Of a DNA stretch of 64,000 nucleotides, positions 8,144 through 17,475 are shown piece after piece (the stretch's first letter is position 1; each line of letters begins with the position of its first letter). Under the pieces are notes generated by a model, which saw nothing but the letters and a program-made list of their open reading frames with translations, was not told the origin of the DNA and searched no databases. A program made the translations under genes and the position numbers. Where the stretch lies: positions 340,912 to 404,911 of the forward strand of contig NZ_FLOB01000004.1 in NCBI RefSeq assembly GCF_900089775.1, given 5' to 3'. This stretch comes from Marinomonas spartinae (lineage in GTDB: Bacteria; Pseudomonadota; Gammaproteobacteria; Pseudomonadales; Marinomonadaceae).

Positions 8144-9947
8144 ACGTCACCTCCTGACACCAAGGTGCTGTTAACGGTACGTAATCGGCTTGTTTATCCG
8201 CTTGCGCCGCTAAGCGTACTTTTAAGTTGCATTTACAGGCTATCTCACCTGTTTGCAATAATGCTTTTAACTCCGGTGCGGGCTGGCTAAGTGACTGTAA
8301 GACAGACACTAATGTTTCTTCTACGCCCGCCCACATGGCATCAGCAAGATGAGGTCTATCCCAGCTTAATGCTAAAATGGCTTCCGATAGATTGTTAACG
8401 AAGAGGCAATAGGCAATGCGTTTCCATCCTTTTTCTCGCGAGTAGATTAAAGACGCTTTGACAGTAGGATGAATGGTTTCTTCAAAGTGAGTGTCTAGAT
8501 AATGGCAACCTAAATCATCTGTTAGTTTTACGCCCTCAAAGTCTCTTAGCAGAATTTGCTTAGGCACCCCTTTTTCATGTGTGAAAACGGTATTCTGTAA
8601 GTGTGGTTCTGTCACAATGCCGTGATCAAAGAAGAGGTTAAGGATCGGTGGTAATAGTGCTTGTTGATAGCGTGAAAACCAAGCCAAGCGGGCTTCATTA
8701 GAAGCATCACTGCCTAATAGTTTCCAGATCATAGGTTGCAAATGGTTATCTCGTGCAAAGGCTGTGGCAGCGAGAAGAAATGCTTCAGTCGGTTGTTTCT
8801 TACAGAAGTTTTCACGCAGGATGATGCCTGTTTGCTCTCGGAACCAGCGTTGATCTTCTTCATTAGCGTCCAAAGGACTCCAGCTTAAGGTGGCTGGTTC
8901 TCTGGCAATGATGACATCTTTAAAGGCGTTGGGGGATGACATTACTAACTGATTAAGCAAATGATCCACAGCCATGGCACTTTCTAATTCATACCAAGCA
9001 TTTTTTCTGACACAGTTGGTAATGCGAACGTTTAGAGAGCCTTTAATAAAGTAGTCGCTGTTATCAATATACCAAGTACGGATGGACGCTGTCGGCTGGG
9101 CATAAAAGCCTGTTTGTCCTTTGTCGCGAATAATGTTTTGCTGTAGAAGAGATTTCACCCTGTCGTCTTGCATGAAGAGCTGTGCTTGCACTGGATGCAT
9201 AGAAATTAGTGCGTAGTCTTCTTCACTCTGAGGCTGTTTTTGAGTATAACTTTGTAAGGAGCCTTGAGGAGCAACGGCGTTTAAAATATCCGATTGAGTG
9301 ATACTGTTGGACTGGGTTTGTAGCCCTTGGATAGGGACTTCAAAACAATGTAGGAAGGCCGACGCTTGAAACTCTGGTGTAACATCTTGCTGAGCGATAA
9401 CATCGGGCCACATTCGAGCTTTAGGTGCTGGGTGACTTGGATGACCAAACCATAAGCTTTGTTCACTTGTAATATAGTTTGAAAAAGTAGCGTTTTGTTG
9501 AGTGTCTTCTTGGTGAGACAGAATATCGCTCACAAGTTGTTGGCTAGATAAAACCTGTTCAAATAGTTCCAAGTTAAAAGAACCGGTTGAAACGACACAA
9601 CCTTCTAGAATAAATTTAGCCAATGCCTCGAATTCTAAAATAGCCCAAGGTGACCCCTTGTGCTTTACATACACATCGGAAAGATAGCGTTGGCTACCGA
9701 GTGAATTATAGCGATCGACCAGAACAAACAATTCTCGTTTGGGTGACAACTCGATAAGAATAGGCAACGCTTTGAGGCGAATACCATTAAGGCAGCTTTC
9801 TGGCTGTAAGCCTTTTAACTCTTCAGGCCAATTATGGCGTAGTTTTTTTTCTGGTAGAGCAAACTCTTTGATCAGGCAATTGAGTAATGCATGTGTCATA
9901 GCAAGTTCGCTGACGATTTTTGCCATCATGCGTTGTGGCTGTTTCAT
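8136..9947 (-). CDS. acsD: NIS siderophore synthetase AcsD-like (type A, citrate activation)
   Basis: A 603-aa IucA/IucC family synthetase. Landmarks are SLWFGHPSHPAPKARMW (about residues 165-180, with the conserved HP, Lys and Arg), ISMHPVQAQLFMQD, TASIRTWYID and LKGSLN-type basic strands (IKGSLNVRITNCVRK), EPHLQNTVFTHEKG and LLRDFEGVKL. AcsD of Dickeya condenses citrate with L-serine as the first committed step of achromobactin. Position directly after the aminotransferase and directly before the decarboxylase matches that operon. Eighteen bases separate it from the acsF stop. The N-terminal 30 residues are less conserved, and the ATG at 9947 is preceded by AAGGAA at a usable distance. Confidence 0.84.
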   Translation of the reverse strand: MKQPQRMMAKIVSELAMTHALLNCLIKEFALPEKKLRHNWPEELKGLQPESCLNGIRLKALPILIELSPKRELFVLVDRYNSLGSQRYLSDVYVKHKGSPWAILEFEALAKFILEGCVVSTGSFNLELFEQVLSSQQLVSDILSHQEDTQQNATFSNYITSEQSLWFGHPSHPAPKARMWPDVIAQQDVTPEFQASAFLHCFEVPIQGLQTQSNSITQSDILNAVAPQGSLQSYTQKQPQSEEDYALISMHPVQAQLFMQDDRVKSLLQQNIIRDKGQTGFYAQPTASIRTWYIDNSDYFIKGSLNVRITNCVRKNAWYELESAMAVDHLLNQLVMSSPNAFKDVIIAREPATLSWSPLDANEEDQRWFREQTGIILRENFCKKQPTEAFLLAATAFARDNHLQPMIWKLLGSDASNEARLAWFSRYQQALLPPILNLFFDHGIVTEPHLQNTVFTHEKGVPKQILLRDFEGVKLTDDLGCHYLDTHFEETIHPTVKASLIYSREKGWKRIAYCLFVNNLSEAILALSWDRPHLADAMWAGVEETLVSVLQSLSQPAPELKALLQTGEIACKCNLKVRLAAQADKQADYVPLTAPWCQEVTYA

Positions 9948-9965
9948 GTCTATATTCCTTTTAGA

Positions 9966-11345
9966 TCAGGCGTTACGCATTTGTTTGATTGCTCGTTCAA
10001 GAGCGCTTTCAAAACGAAGTACTACTTCAAAACATTCATCTTGTGTAATAATGAGAGGAGGGAGTAGGCGGATCACATTGCCATTGCGACCACCTCGTTC
10101 AAGGATGAGTCCCTGTTTGAAACACTGTCTTTGTATTTCTGCTGCCAGTAACCCATCACCGACATAGGCACCGGATGAGTCAGAAGGCAAACCTTCGTCG
10201 ACAATCTCGATGCCAATCATTAAGCCTCGACCACGTACTTGTGCGAGACAAGGATAGTGAGACTGAAGCGCTTGTAGTTGGCCAGTTAGCCAGTGACCGC
10301 GCTGCATCACAGAGCCCAAAAAATGCGGCTTATTGAGTGTGTTTAAGGTGCTAATGCCTGCCGCCATGGCTAATTGATTTCCTCGAAATGTGCCTGAATG
10401 AGCACCTGGATGCCAAGCATCAAATTGCTTTTTGATACCCAGAATGGCCAAAGGAAGCCCACCACCAATGGCTTTGGACATGACGATCATATCTGGCTCA
10501 ATACCCGCTTCTTCAAAAGCAAACATTCGTCCCGTACGACCAAAGCCACTTTGCACTTCGTCGACTATCATTAAAATGCCATGCTCTTGAGTGACTTTTC
10601 TGATTTGTTGAAGCCAGTGTATTGGTGCTGGATTAACGCCACCTTCGCCTTGAACTACTTCTAAAATAACCGCCGCAGGCAGTGGGCTCCCGCGCTCAAC
10701 ATCCTCGATAAAATGCTGGAATTGACAAGCGAGTATACCCGCGCCTTTTTCGCCACTCATACCCGTTGGGCAGCGATAATTATGGGGAAAAGGAAAGAAT
10801 TGAACACCAGGCATGAGGTTGGTAACGTGCTCTTTTGGACCGTTGTTACCCGTTACCGCTAAAGCGCCATGTGTCATGCCGTGATACCCACCAGTGAAGC
10901 TAATAATGGTATTTCGCTTAGTGGCAATCTTTGCCAGTTTGAGCGCGGCCTCTACCGCGTCGGCACCAGAAGGGCCACAAAACTGTAAGCAATACTCTTT
11001 GCCTTTGTTTGGCAGGATAGATAACAAAGCTTCACTGAATTGATCTTTGATTGGCGTGGTAAGATCCAGTGTATGCATTGGCATACCGGAAATAAGGAAA
11101 GCGTTTAAGGCTTCTAAAATATCATCATGGTTATGGCCTAGAGCGAGCGTTCCTGCACCGGCTAGACAATCTAGATATTCTTTACCTTCTACATCCGTGA
11201 TCCATACTCCTTTGGCTTTGGCAATAGCAAAAGGCAACTTTCTTGGATAACTTCGAACATTAGACTCAAAGGCATCCTGCCTATTTAAGTAGTATTCATT
11301 ATCCCTTTGCTCTTCAAAAACTTTGCCAGATTTAGTATGTGACAT
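9966..11345 (-). CDS. acsF: Diaminobutyrate-2-oxoglutarate aminotransferase AcsF
   Basis: A 459-aa class III PLP aminotransferase of the L-2,4-diaminobutyrate:2-oxoglutarate type (EctB/DAT branch). Features are the [18 protein letters not shown] segment, [13 protein letters not shown], the [11 protein letters not shown] cofactor site, and the PLP lysine in [13 protein letters not shown] (K291). It makes diaminobutyrate from aspartate semialdehyde as a siderophore building block. A TTG two codons upstream would extend the protein slightly, but the ATG at 11345 has AGGAG with a 6-nt spacer and is the better start. It is the first gene of the operon and has two Fur-like palindromes within 100 bp upstream, so the operon should be iron-repressed. 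Confidence 0.87.
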   Translation of the reverse strand: MSHTKSGKVFEEQRDNEYYLNRQDAFESNVRSYPRKLPFAIAKAKGVWITDVEGKEYLDCLAGAGTLALGHNHDDILEALNAFLISGMPMHTLDLTTPIKDQFSEALLSILPNKGKEYCLQFCGPSGADAVEAALKLAKIATKRNTIISFTGGYHGMTHGALAVTGNNGPKEHVTNLMPGVQFFPFPHNYRCPTGMSGEKGAGILACQFQHFIEDVERGSPLPAAVILEVVQGEGGVNPAPIHWLQQIRKVTQEHGILMIVDEVQSGFGRTGRMFAFEEAGIEPDMIVMSKAIGGGLPLAILGIKKQFDAWHPGAHSGTFRGNQLAMAAGISTLNTLNKPHFLGSVMQRGHWLTGQLQALQSHYPCLAQVRGRGLMIGIEIVDEGLPSDSSGAYVGDGLLAAEIQRQCFKQGLILERGGRNGNVIRLLPPLIITQDECFEVVLRFESALERAIKQMRNA

Positions 11346-11362
11346 TATCAACTCCTTTTATT

Positions 11363-11381
11363 GCAAATGAATCTCATTTGC
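11363..11381. promoter_or_regulatory. Fur-like palindrome proximal to acsF
   Basis: GCAAATGAATCTCATTTGC is a perfect 8-bp inverted repeat around a 3-bp centre. It resembles the AATGAnnnTCATT arrangement of Fur sites. It lies 18 bp upstream of the acsF ATG and would sit over the transcript start or 5' leader. A different dimeric regulator cannot be excluded because the centre differs from the canonical operator. Confidence 0.55.
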
Positions 11382-11415
11382 GGTTAATAATACAGAGTTT
11401 GCTCGTTTGATCAAT

Positions 11416-11432
11416 ATGATAATGATTATCAT
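11416..11432. promoter_or_regulatory. Fur box upstream of the achromobactin operon
   Basis: ATGATAATGATTATCAT is a perfect 8-1-8 palindrome and a near-exact Fur operator core. It is about 70 bp upstream of acsF, where it would cover the promoter. With the site at 11363-11381 it suggests tight two-site iron repression. Confidence 0.85.
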
Positions 11433-11641
11433 TAACATATTTTCTATTTTCTTACATTTGTTGGTGAAGGGAGGGAATAAAGAGTAGCGACTGAAGATAA
11501 GGTAAGGAAAAAGCACCGAAATAACGGAACTCGCCGCTTCTAGTGTTTGTTAACTCGTATGATGCTGAATAAGGAAGAGGTGAACCGTTTAGAGGCTACG
11601 GTTTAGCGACCGTTAAACGGTGAATGGTATCTAAAATGACG

Positions 11642-11676
11642 AGGGGCGACCTATATTTCTTCTATAGGTCGCCCCT
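11642..11676 (-). terminator. Strong hairpin downstream of the TRAP operon
   Basis: A perfect 14-bp GC-rich stem (11642-11655 with 11663-11676) around a 7-nt loop, located 7 bp after the dctM stop. No long T-run follows on either strand, but stem length and position make it the likely end of the dctPQM transcript. The remaining sequence from about 11440 to 11640, between the Fur box and this hairpin, holds no gene that I can see. Confidence 0.65.
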
Positions 11677-11682
11677 AGAGTA

Positions 11683-12975
11683 TTAATTTGGAGATAGATT
11701 GGGGAGGTACATCGCAATGTCTGGGAAGACCATGATTAGTACTAACCCTAACAATCCCATCATAGCGTAAGGAAAGGCGCCAACCAGCACATCTTTAATG
11801 GTGAAGTCTTCACAGATGGCTTTGACCACAAATAGGTTCATGCCAACAGGTGGCGTCACGGCACCTATTTCCATATTGATAACCAGAATCACGCCAAACC
11901 AGACAAGGTTGATATCCAATGCTTGTAGTGCTGGCAACAGAATGGGAACGGTGACAAGAATCGCCGCGGCCGCATCCATAAACATACCCAGTATTAAGTA
12001 AAGGATGTTGATTAAGATTAAAAACTGAATGGCAGATAAATTCAGTGAATCTATCCATTGCGCTACGTCTTGAGGCACTTGCAGAAGTGATAGCGTATTA
12101 CCAAATACGGACGCCCCTGCGATTAACATCAGTATCATGGCGCTGGTTTCGACACTGGACATAGTCGCTTGCCAGAAGAGTTTAAGTGATAAGCTGCGTT
12201 TGAGGAATATGGTCAGTAATAGGGCATAGATCACCCCGACACCAGCGGCTTCTGTAGGGGTAAATAATCCTGTATAGATCCCGCCCAGCACCACTGGAAT
12301 CAATAACAAACTGGCAATCATATCGAAGGTGATAGGTGCTTTCGTTTCTTCTGCTTGTCCGTCATTCACATCCTTAACGGCTTTTTTACGCATCGCATAA
12401 ATGGAATAGACCGAGAATAATCCGGCTAGCATCAAGCCTGGAATAATACCGGCTAGAAACAATTTGTTAACAGAGGTGTTGGTGACTAATGAATAGAGAA
12501 TGAACGAAATGCTTGGTGGTATCAAAATACCTAATGTACCCGATACGGCAACACAGCCTGCACTGAGTCGTTTTGGGTAACCACGCTCACGCATTTCAGG
12601 AATACTAATCGAACCAATAGTCGCAGCCGTTGCCGTGGAGGAGCCTGAAATCGCGGCAAATATAGTACTGGCTAACGTGGCAGCGATGGCGAGACCACCG
12701 GGAAGTTTTCTTGTTATGCGATGAGCAAAGCTGAATAAGTCTTTCCCAGCTCCCCCCTTGAGCATGAGCTGGCCCATGTAGATATAGAGCGGAATGGCAA
12801 TAATAACAAAAGAGTTGAGGTCACTGTAGGCCGTTTGTGTGAGCGCGTTAATGCCAGGCCCAACACCAATGGTTATCATGTAACCGAGCATACCACTAAT
12901 CAGTAGTGAGACGGAGATTGGCAATCCCAGAATCATGAGTATAGCCAAGGCACAGATAGTGATCGTAAAGGTCAT
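11683..12975 (-). CDS. dctM: TRAP transporter large permease (DctM)
   Basis: A 430-aa TRAP-type large membrane subunit with about 12 hydrophobic segments. Family signatures include GLPISVSLLISG at the N-terminus, AAISGSSTATAATIGSISIPEM (about residues 108-130), GTLGILIPPSISFILY, FTPTEAAGVGVIYALL, and the C-terminal INMEIGAVTPPVGMNLFV. It forms the Na+-coupled translocation pathway together with DctQ and takes substrate from the DctP binding protein. It is the last gene of a dctP-dctQ-dctM set, about 80 bp after dctQ. The substrate is not deducible from the sequence; organic acids are the usual class. Confidence 0.92.
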   Translation of the reverse strand: MTFTITICALAILMILGLPISVSLLISGMLGYMITIGVGPGINALTQTAYSDLNSFVIIAIPLYIYMGQLMLKGGAGKDLFSFAHRITRKLPGGLAIAATLASTIFAAISGSSTATAATIGSISIPEMRERGYPKRLSAGCVAVSGTLGILIPPSISFILYSLVTNTSVNKLFLAGIIPGLMLAGLFSVYSIYAMRKKAVKDVNDGQAEETKAPITFDMIASLLLIPVVLGGIYTGLFTPTEAAGVGVIYALLLTIFLKRSLSLKLFWQATMSSVETSAMILMLIAGASVFGNTLSLLQVPQDVAQWIDSLNLSAIQFLILINILYLILGMFMDAAAAILVTVPILLPALQALDINLVWFGVILVINMEIGAVTPPVGMNLFVVKAICEDFTIKDVLVGAFPYAMMGLLGLVLIMVFPDIAMYLPNLSPN

Positions 12976-13058
12976 TTATGAGTTCCAATAAATACTAATT
13001 AATCGAGACTTTTTTCACGAAGTCGTGAATTTATGAAACATGTGTCGTAGCAATGTTT

Positions 13059-13577
13059 CTAATCGGTTTGGCTGATATCCAGTATGAACTTGTGCAATTC
13101 TGCCACCGCCCAGACACCTGCTCCCAAAGGAATAGCGGCTTTAGCAATCCATACTGGCCACTGAACCACATCTAAAGTGATTTCTTGCATGGTGAAACTG
13201 TCTAATACCTGCAAAAAGCCAGCGTATGACATAAAGCACAAAAAGCTAAATAGGATTAAAAAACGCAGAATGATCAGTAGTTTTCCTCGTCCGATTAGAT
13301 TTTCTAGGGCAATACCTGCTGTCACATGATGGCGGCCCATTGCTGTCGCAACGGCCCCCGTAAAGGCCAGCCAAATTAGGCAAAATAAATCAAGATCGTA
13401 AGTCCAAGAGTTATCTATGTGGATCATACGCAGGACAATACCGGCAATGATGGAGGTGGATAATAAAATGAGGGATAGTGCCGCCATGATGCTGATTAAT
13501 TTAGCTAGCCCTCCCGTTAAATCCCTTACCCATTTGACCAAACGGCCAAATGGGGATGTCTCAGTTGTATGTGTCAT
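13059..13577 (-). CDS. dctQ: TRAP transporter small permease (DctQ)
   Basis: A 172-aa inner-membrane protein with four hydrophobic segments, the size and topology of the DctQ subunit. WTYDLDLFCLIWLAFTGAVATAMGRHHVTAGIAL (helix 2 to loop) is typical of the family, in which a tryptophan/acidic segment is followed by a basic loop. The start at 13577 has AGGT 7 nt upstream. It lies 29 bp after dctP and before dctM, so it works with both in one transporter. Confidence 0.9.
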   Translation of the reverse strand: MTHTTETSPFGRLVKWVRDLTGGLAKLISIMAALSLILLSTSIIAGIVLRMIHIDNSWTYDLDLFCLIWLAFTGAVATAMGRHHVTAGIALENLIGRGKLLIILRFLILFSFLCFMSYAGFLQVLDSFTMQEITLDVVQWPVWIAKAAIPLGAGVWAVAELHKFILDISQTD

Positions 13578-13606
13578 TGAATATACCTAGAAGAAAAGGA
13601 GGCGTG

Positions 13607-14623
13607 TTACTTGCTGTAGGGTTTTAGGTCATCGAGAATTTTCTGACCAGTTGCCCCTGTTTCTTTAAGATACAATTTACGTTCCATGACGCCAGCGGTT
13701 TCTTTCCAAGGCGATAACTGCTTGCCAGTTAATTGTGTGACTTGGTTGCCTTTCGCTTTTAGAAGTTTGATATCATTAGTAAATTCATTTTCGATGTCTT
13801 GAACGGCTGCTTTTTCTGATGATTGAGCGGCTTTGGTGATCAGATCACGCTGTTGTTGAGTTAGCCCTTTCCACCATTTGAGGTTGACTTGAACAGGGTA
13901 AACCAAAGGAACATAGTGAATAGCGGTAACGTATTTGCCTACTTCATACCATTTACGTGACGTGATGGTCGATAGGCCCGAGGTTGCGCCATCTAAAGCG
14001 CCTCGTTGCATAGAGGTATAGACTTCACTGGAGTCCATGGCAACTGGAGTGGCGCCTTGGCTCTTAAGGAACATAGCAGAAAGGCTGCCTTCTGAGCGCA
14101 TTCTTAAGCCTTTAAGATCTGCTGGTTTGATGATTGTTCTTTTGCTGTTTACATAAGATTTAGCATAACCGTAGAAGCCCCAAGCAACAACGTGAACGCC
14201 GTGCTTTTCTAAAATAGCATCAACATCTTTACCCAGTTTGCCGTGTAATGCTTTGAGTAATGTTGTCGCATTTGGTGCGAGGAAAGGAATGGTATCCCAC
14301 TGTAACGCTGGAGCGTATTTAGACCACCAGTGCATGGCATTAATGCCCATATTAGCCGTGTTATTTGCTAAACCATTGGCGATGTTAGAGGCTTTGAGGA
14401 GAGAGCCAGAAGGATAGGTAAGTACTTTAATGCTACCATGGCTCATTTCTCTAATATTTTTTGCGATGGTTGCTGCTTGATTAGCCGTAGCAGTATGCGG
14501 TGGCATATACCATGCAAATCGTACGGTTAAATCAGATGCTGACGCTTGTGTAGAGGCTAGGCCAAGAAAAGCGGTTGTTGCAAGGGCGGCGGTTAAAGAT
14601 AGGTTTAGGTATCTTTTTTTCAT
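13607..14623 (-). CDS. dctP: TRAP transporter periplasmic solute-binding protein (DctP)
   Basis: A 338-aa periplasmic binding protein with a clear signal peptide (basic MKKRY, hydrophobic core, cleavage near ASA-SD around residue 29). The DctP fold is indicated by VRFAWYMPPHTATANQA, IREMSHGSIKV and TYPSGSLLKASNIANGLA, and by the LRMRSEGSLSAMFLKSQGATPVAM segment that carries the arginine that usually salt-bridges a substrate carboxylate. GALDGATSG follows. GGAG sits 6 nt before the ATG. It leads the dctPQM operon. Ligand identity is unknown. A family member with this Arg is expected to bind a carboxylic acid. Confidence 0.9.
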   Translation of the reverse strand: MKKRYLNLSLTAALATTAFLGLASTQASASDLTVRFAWYMPPHTATANQAATIAKNIREMSHGSIKVLTYPSGSLLKASNIANGLANNTANMGINAMHWWSKYAPALQWDTIPFLAPNATTLLKALHGKLGKDVDAILEKHGVHVVAWGFYGYAKSYVNSKRTIIKPADLKGLRMRSEGSLSAMFLKSQGATPVAMDSSEVYTSMQRGALDGATSGLSTITSRKWYEVGKYVTAIHYVPLVYPVQVNLKWWKGLTQQQRDLITKAAQSSEKAAVQDIENEFTNDIKLLKAKGNQVTQLTGKQLSPWKETAGVMERKLYLKETGATGQKILDDLKPYSK

Positions 14624-15018
14624 GAAGCACTCCAGATTTTATAATTATATTTGTTGTGTGTTAGATTTTTTATATAAGAAAATCCTTGTTTCTGTTACAG
14701 AATGCTACATGGTTTTGTTGATTTTGATATTCAGTATTTTGTTTTTTTATTGCATTAAAAGAGGAAGTCGCGTTGATTTACTGTCACTTTTTCTATTTGC
14801 TATAGAAAATGTCACATAACGGTGCGTTGTAGGGGCTGATAAGTTTCAAATATAAAATTAGAGTAAGGTTCAGTTTGGGCTTGAGTGCCCAAACTGACTG
14901 GGGTAGGTGTTTACTTGGTGATGCCATCTCAACGTATCTGTTCATTGTTGTAAGCTGATTATAGAGATCTCTACACGAGGTAGCAGTGCAAAGATCTTGT
15001 AACCTTTTAACAATAACC
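14624..15018. other. Intergenic region between dctP and dabA
   Basis: About 395 bp with no convincing gene. The part next to dctP is very AT-rich and should hold its promoter. A 10-bp perfect hairpin (14871-14880 with 14887-14896) lies about 120 bp beyond the dabA stop and may help end the dab transcript, although no T-run follows. Short open frames here lack ribosome binding sites and family resemblance. Confidence 0.5.
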
Positions 15019-17463
15019 TTACTCATCTGTTGATGTGTTTAACCATTCCTTTTTATAAAAGCGTTCAATGTTGTTACTGTTATCCCACTGGAATAAATAA
15101 AGCCAATTGTTGTCGATCAGTTGTCTGACGATATCGTGCTTAGCAGTAATTTGTTCAATGGCATGCTTTGGGGCGTTGATGTAGACGGCGAGTCGAACAG
15201 GGGTATGCATCCAGTTAGTGCCATTGCTGATGGATTGCATCGGTAAACCAATTCGTAGATCCCCGCCATTGCCTTCAAATACGCCGATATTGCCACCTAC
15301 GGCGTTGTGTAACACTTTGTTGCCACTGCCGAACTTATAGTTGTCTGTGACTGAAAGGTTGTATTGCATATTGATCCAATGGGCCACCAGCATAGGGGCC
15401 GTTAGCAAGCGTTCCAGAATACTGAAGTCTGGATCATTGTTCGCATCGTAATCGTGTAAGAAGCTTCTTCCTTTTAGATCCATATGGCGGGTTTTATGAC
15501 GCGGTGCAATGATAAAGGAGTGGTTGTTTGCTAAGCCCCATTCTGGACTGACTTGAGACCAATCATTGGCTCGTTGAATAAAAGCATGAAAGCGCTCTAA
15601 GTTGGATAAGTCGACAAGTGACGCATCAAGCTTTTTGGCACGTTCTTTTTGTGCAAGATAAGTGGCTTGTTCTAACCAACCTGAGATTTTGTCATCGACG
15701 TTTTCAAAGCAGCTAAATTGGTCGGTTGTGGTATTGTGTAGTGCCGCGATAAATTGTGTGGTGTCGGGAATATTGGCGCCCATTTGAGTTAAAAGCGTCC
15801 GTACTTTTGTATCGTTCAATAAAGTGGCCAATACTTTGACATTGATTTCTCCACTTTGTCCGCCACAGGCACCACATTCTAGTCCAGCGGCGTGGAGGTT
15901 GTTACTAGTGTGGCTACCATGTCCGACTAGCATGACGATAGGGGCGTAGTGCTTCAGCCCTATGGTATCCAAGATACCTTTGGCTAGGTTTGCCTTGTCT
16001 TGATCCGTTAATGCTATGCCCTGCTGAATGAGCTGCCATTGTGTATCTGGGGCGAGACGGTTAGCCGGATGAACCTGACGCGTTGGAAACAATGTTTGTT
16101 TAAACATTTTAAAGGCATACCACCACCCCATAGACTCTACCATGGAAAAGGCGGCTGGAGCGGCATGTCCCCAACGATGCCAACGGGCTTCATCTTGCTG
16201 GTGATGAACGTGTTGGGAATTCGACTTGGTTTCGGTCACGGTAATTGCGGGGCTGAGCAAACCTGGCAACTGTGGTCTGGCGAATTGTGTATCTTTTGCT
16301 TGGTACTCAATAGGTAAACCAAAAAAGCCTGCAAATCCCAATGTTTGAATGTGATTAGATTGTTTTTCTAAGGCACGACGATACACTTCGGAGCGAACAT
16401 CGATGCAAAAAATCGCCTGCAACAGCGGATTGTCGACTGTGTCCTGTGATGGTGCAGATTCTCTGAGTAGACGGTGAAAATCGGCCTGTTCACTGTATTC
16501 TAGGGCTAATGACCAGATCTGGGGAATCACTAAGGCATCGCGATGAGCATTGTATAGCGATTCAATATTCTTTTTCTGTAATGTCCATTTATTGATTATT
16601 CTACTTAATGATGATGGTTTTGCGTGATTTAAGTAACGCCAGATAACAAGTTCCCATGCCATTTTAATGGCAAGTAACGCGATAACATGCTGTTCTTGTT
16701 GGTCACCTTCTGTATTGCTTGGCCAATTTAAATAAGCAAGATAGCTACTCCAACCGTTAATATCGAGCAGCAGGGCGTGAGCGTAGACGGCTAAGGTTTC
16801 ATCATTTAAGCCAAGCTCCTGTATCGCCAGCGCGAACAGTTCGTTTTGGTCTTTTGGCAGCTCGTGGAAAAAGCGACTGAGATTAGCCTCTCCCATGATA
16901 ATGCTTAACCCCCGATCTTCTGTGGTGATTTCTAACCAATGAGGATACAAACCAATCTCATGGCGGGTGTCTTTTTGTCTTAAGGTTGGACTTTGTTTTT
17001 GATAATGGGCCGCACAGAACTGACTTACCTGATGGGTGATTTCATCATGCCATGACATTTTGGTCGCTGGACGATGTTGATCAGCCAGATCTGCGAGGGA
17101 TTGCCATGAGTTTGGTTGAAAATGCGTTTTGCTTAAATGCGTTAACAACTCCGTTGAGCATAGCGTAAGGCCATACTGTTTGGCGGCTTTTTCCAGCATA
17201 TCAAGATAAATACGACCCTCTTCATACCACGCTATATAAGTTTCCAGAGGCAGGTGAGACTTAATATTTGCTAAGGCCGATAGCTCGCTAGTGACCTGAT
17301 CATAGGGCTGGTTCACCATTGACCACAGTGGGTTAACAGCAATTAATTTATCTAGGGGCCAACTGGGGGCAATGTTACTTGACGCATGCGTCAAGATCGC
17401 TAGTTGGCGTGAGCTGAGTATGGGCTCAGATAGTGACGGATCTTGTGTATGAGTCATAACCAT
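15019..17463 (-). CDS. dabA: DabA, zinc-binding subunit of inorganic carbon accumulator
   Basis: An 814-aa DUF2309 (UPF0753) protein, the cytoplasmic beta-carbonic-anhydrase-like half of the DAB complex, which traps CO2 as bicarbonate with cation-driven energy from DabB. The expected zinc and active-site residues are visible: C353 and D355 in FCIDVRSE, H515 in VGHGSH, and C530 in ECGACGG. The H-to-C spacing of 15 equals that reported for the Halothiobacillus protein. SNGTNWMHTPVRLAVYINAP near the C-terminus is also typical. It follows dabB by 12 bp on the same strand. The organism looks heterotrophic, so a role in supplying bicarbonate for anaplerotic carboxylation is more likely than autotrophy. 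Confidence 0.9.
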   Translation of the reverse strand: MVMTHTQDPSLSEPILSSRQLAILTHASSNIAPSWPLDKLIAVNPLWSMVNQPYDQVTSELSALANIKSHLPLETYIAWYEEGRIYLDMLEKAAKQYGLTLCSTELLTHLSKTHFQPNSWQSLADLADQHRPATKMSWHDEITHQVSQFCAAHYQKQSPTLRQKDTRHEIGLYPHWLEITTEDRGLSIIMGEANLSRFFHELPKDQNELFALAIQELGLNDETLAVYAHALLLDINGWSSYLAYLNWPSNTEGDQQEQHVIALLAIKMAWELVIWRYLNHAKPSSLSRIINKWTLQKKNIESLYNAHRDALVIPQIWSLALEYSEQADFHRLLRESAPSQDTVDNPLLQAIFCIDVRSEVYRRALEKQSNHIQTLGFAGFFGLPIEYQAKDTQFARPQLPGLLSPAITVTETKSNSQHVHHQQDEARWHRWGHAAPAAFSMVESMGWWYAFKMFKQTLFPTRQVHPANRLAPDTQWQLIQQGIALTDQDKANLAKGILDTIGLKHYAPIVMLVGHGSHTSNNLHAAGLECGACGGQSGEINVKVLATLLNDTKVRTLLTQMGANIPDTTQFIAALHNTTTDQFSCFENVDDKISGWLEQATYLAQKERAKKLDASLVDLSNLERFHAFIQRANDWSQVSPEWGLANNHSFIIAPRHKTRHMDLKGRSFLHDYDANNDPDFSILERLLTAPMLVAHWINMQYNLSVTDNYKFGSGNKVLHNAVGGNIGVFEGNGGDLRIGLPMQSISNGTNWMHTPVRLAVYINAPKHAIEQITAKHDIVRQLIDNNWLYLFQWDNSNNIERFYKKEWLNTSTDE

Positions 17464-17475
17464 AATGTAATCTTC

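Noticed and set aside
8136..9947. Aerobactin (IucA/IucC) assignment for the siderophore cluster
   Set aside because: No lysine monooxygenase (IucD) or acetyltransferase (IucB) gene is present. The aminotransferase, decarboxylase and citrate-forming aldolase fit the achromobactin/staphyloferrin B type instead.
14622..14819. Plus-strand frame of about 65 codons in the dctP upstream region
   Set aside because: AT-rich, hydrophobic by composition, no ribosome binding site, no family resemblance, and it lies over the expected dctP promoter.
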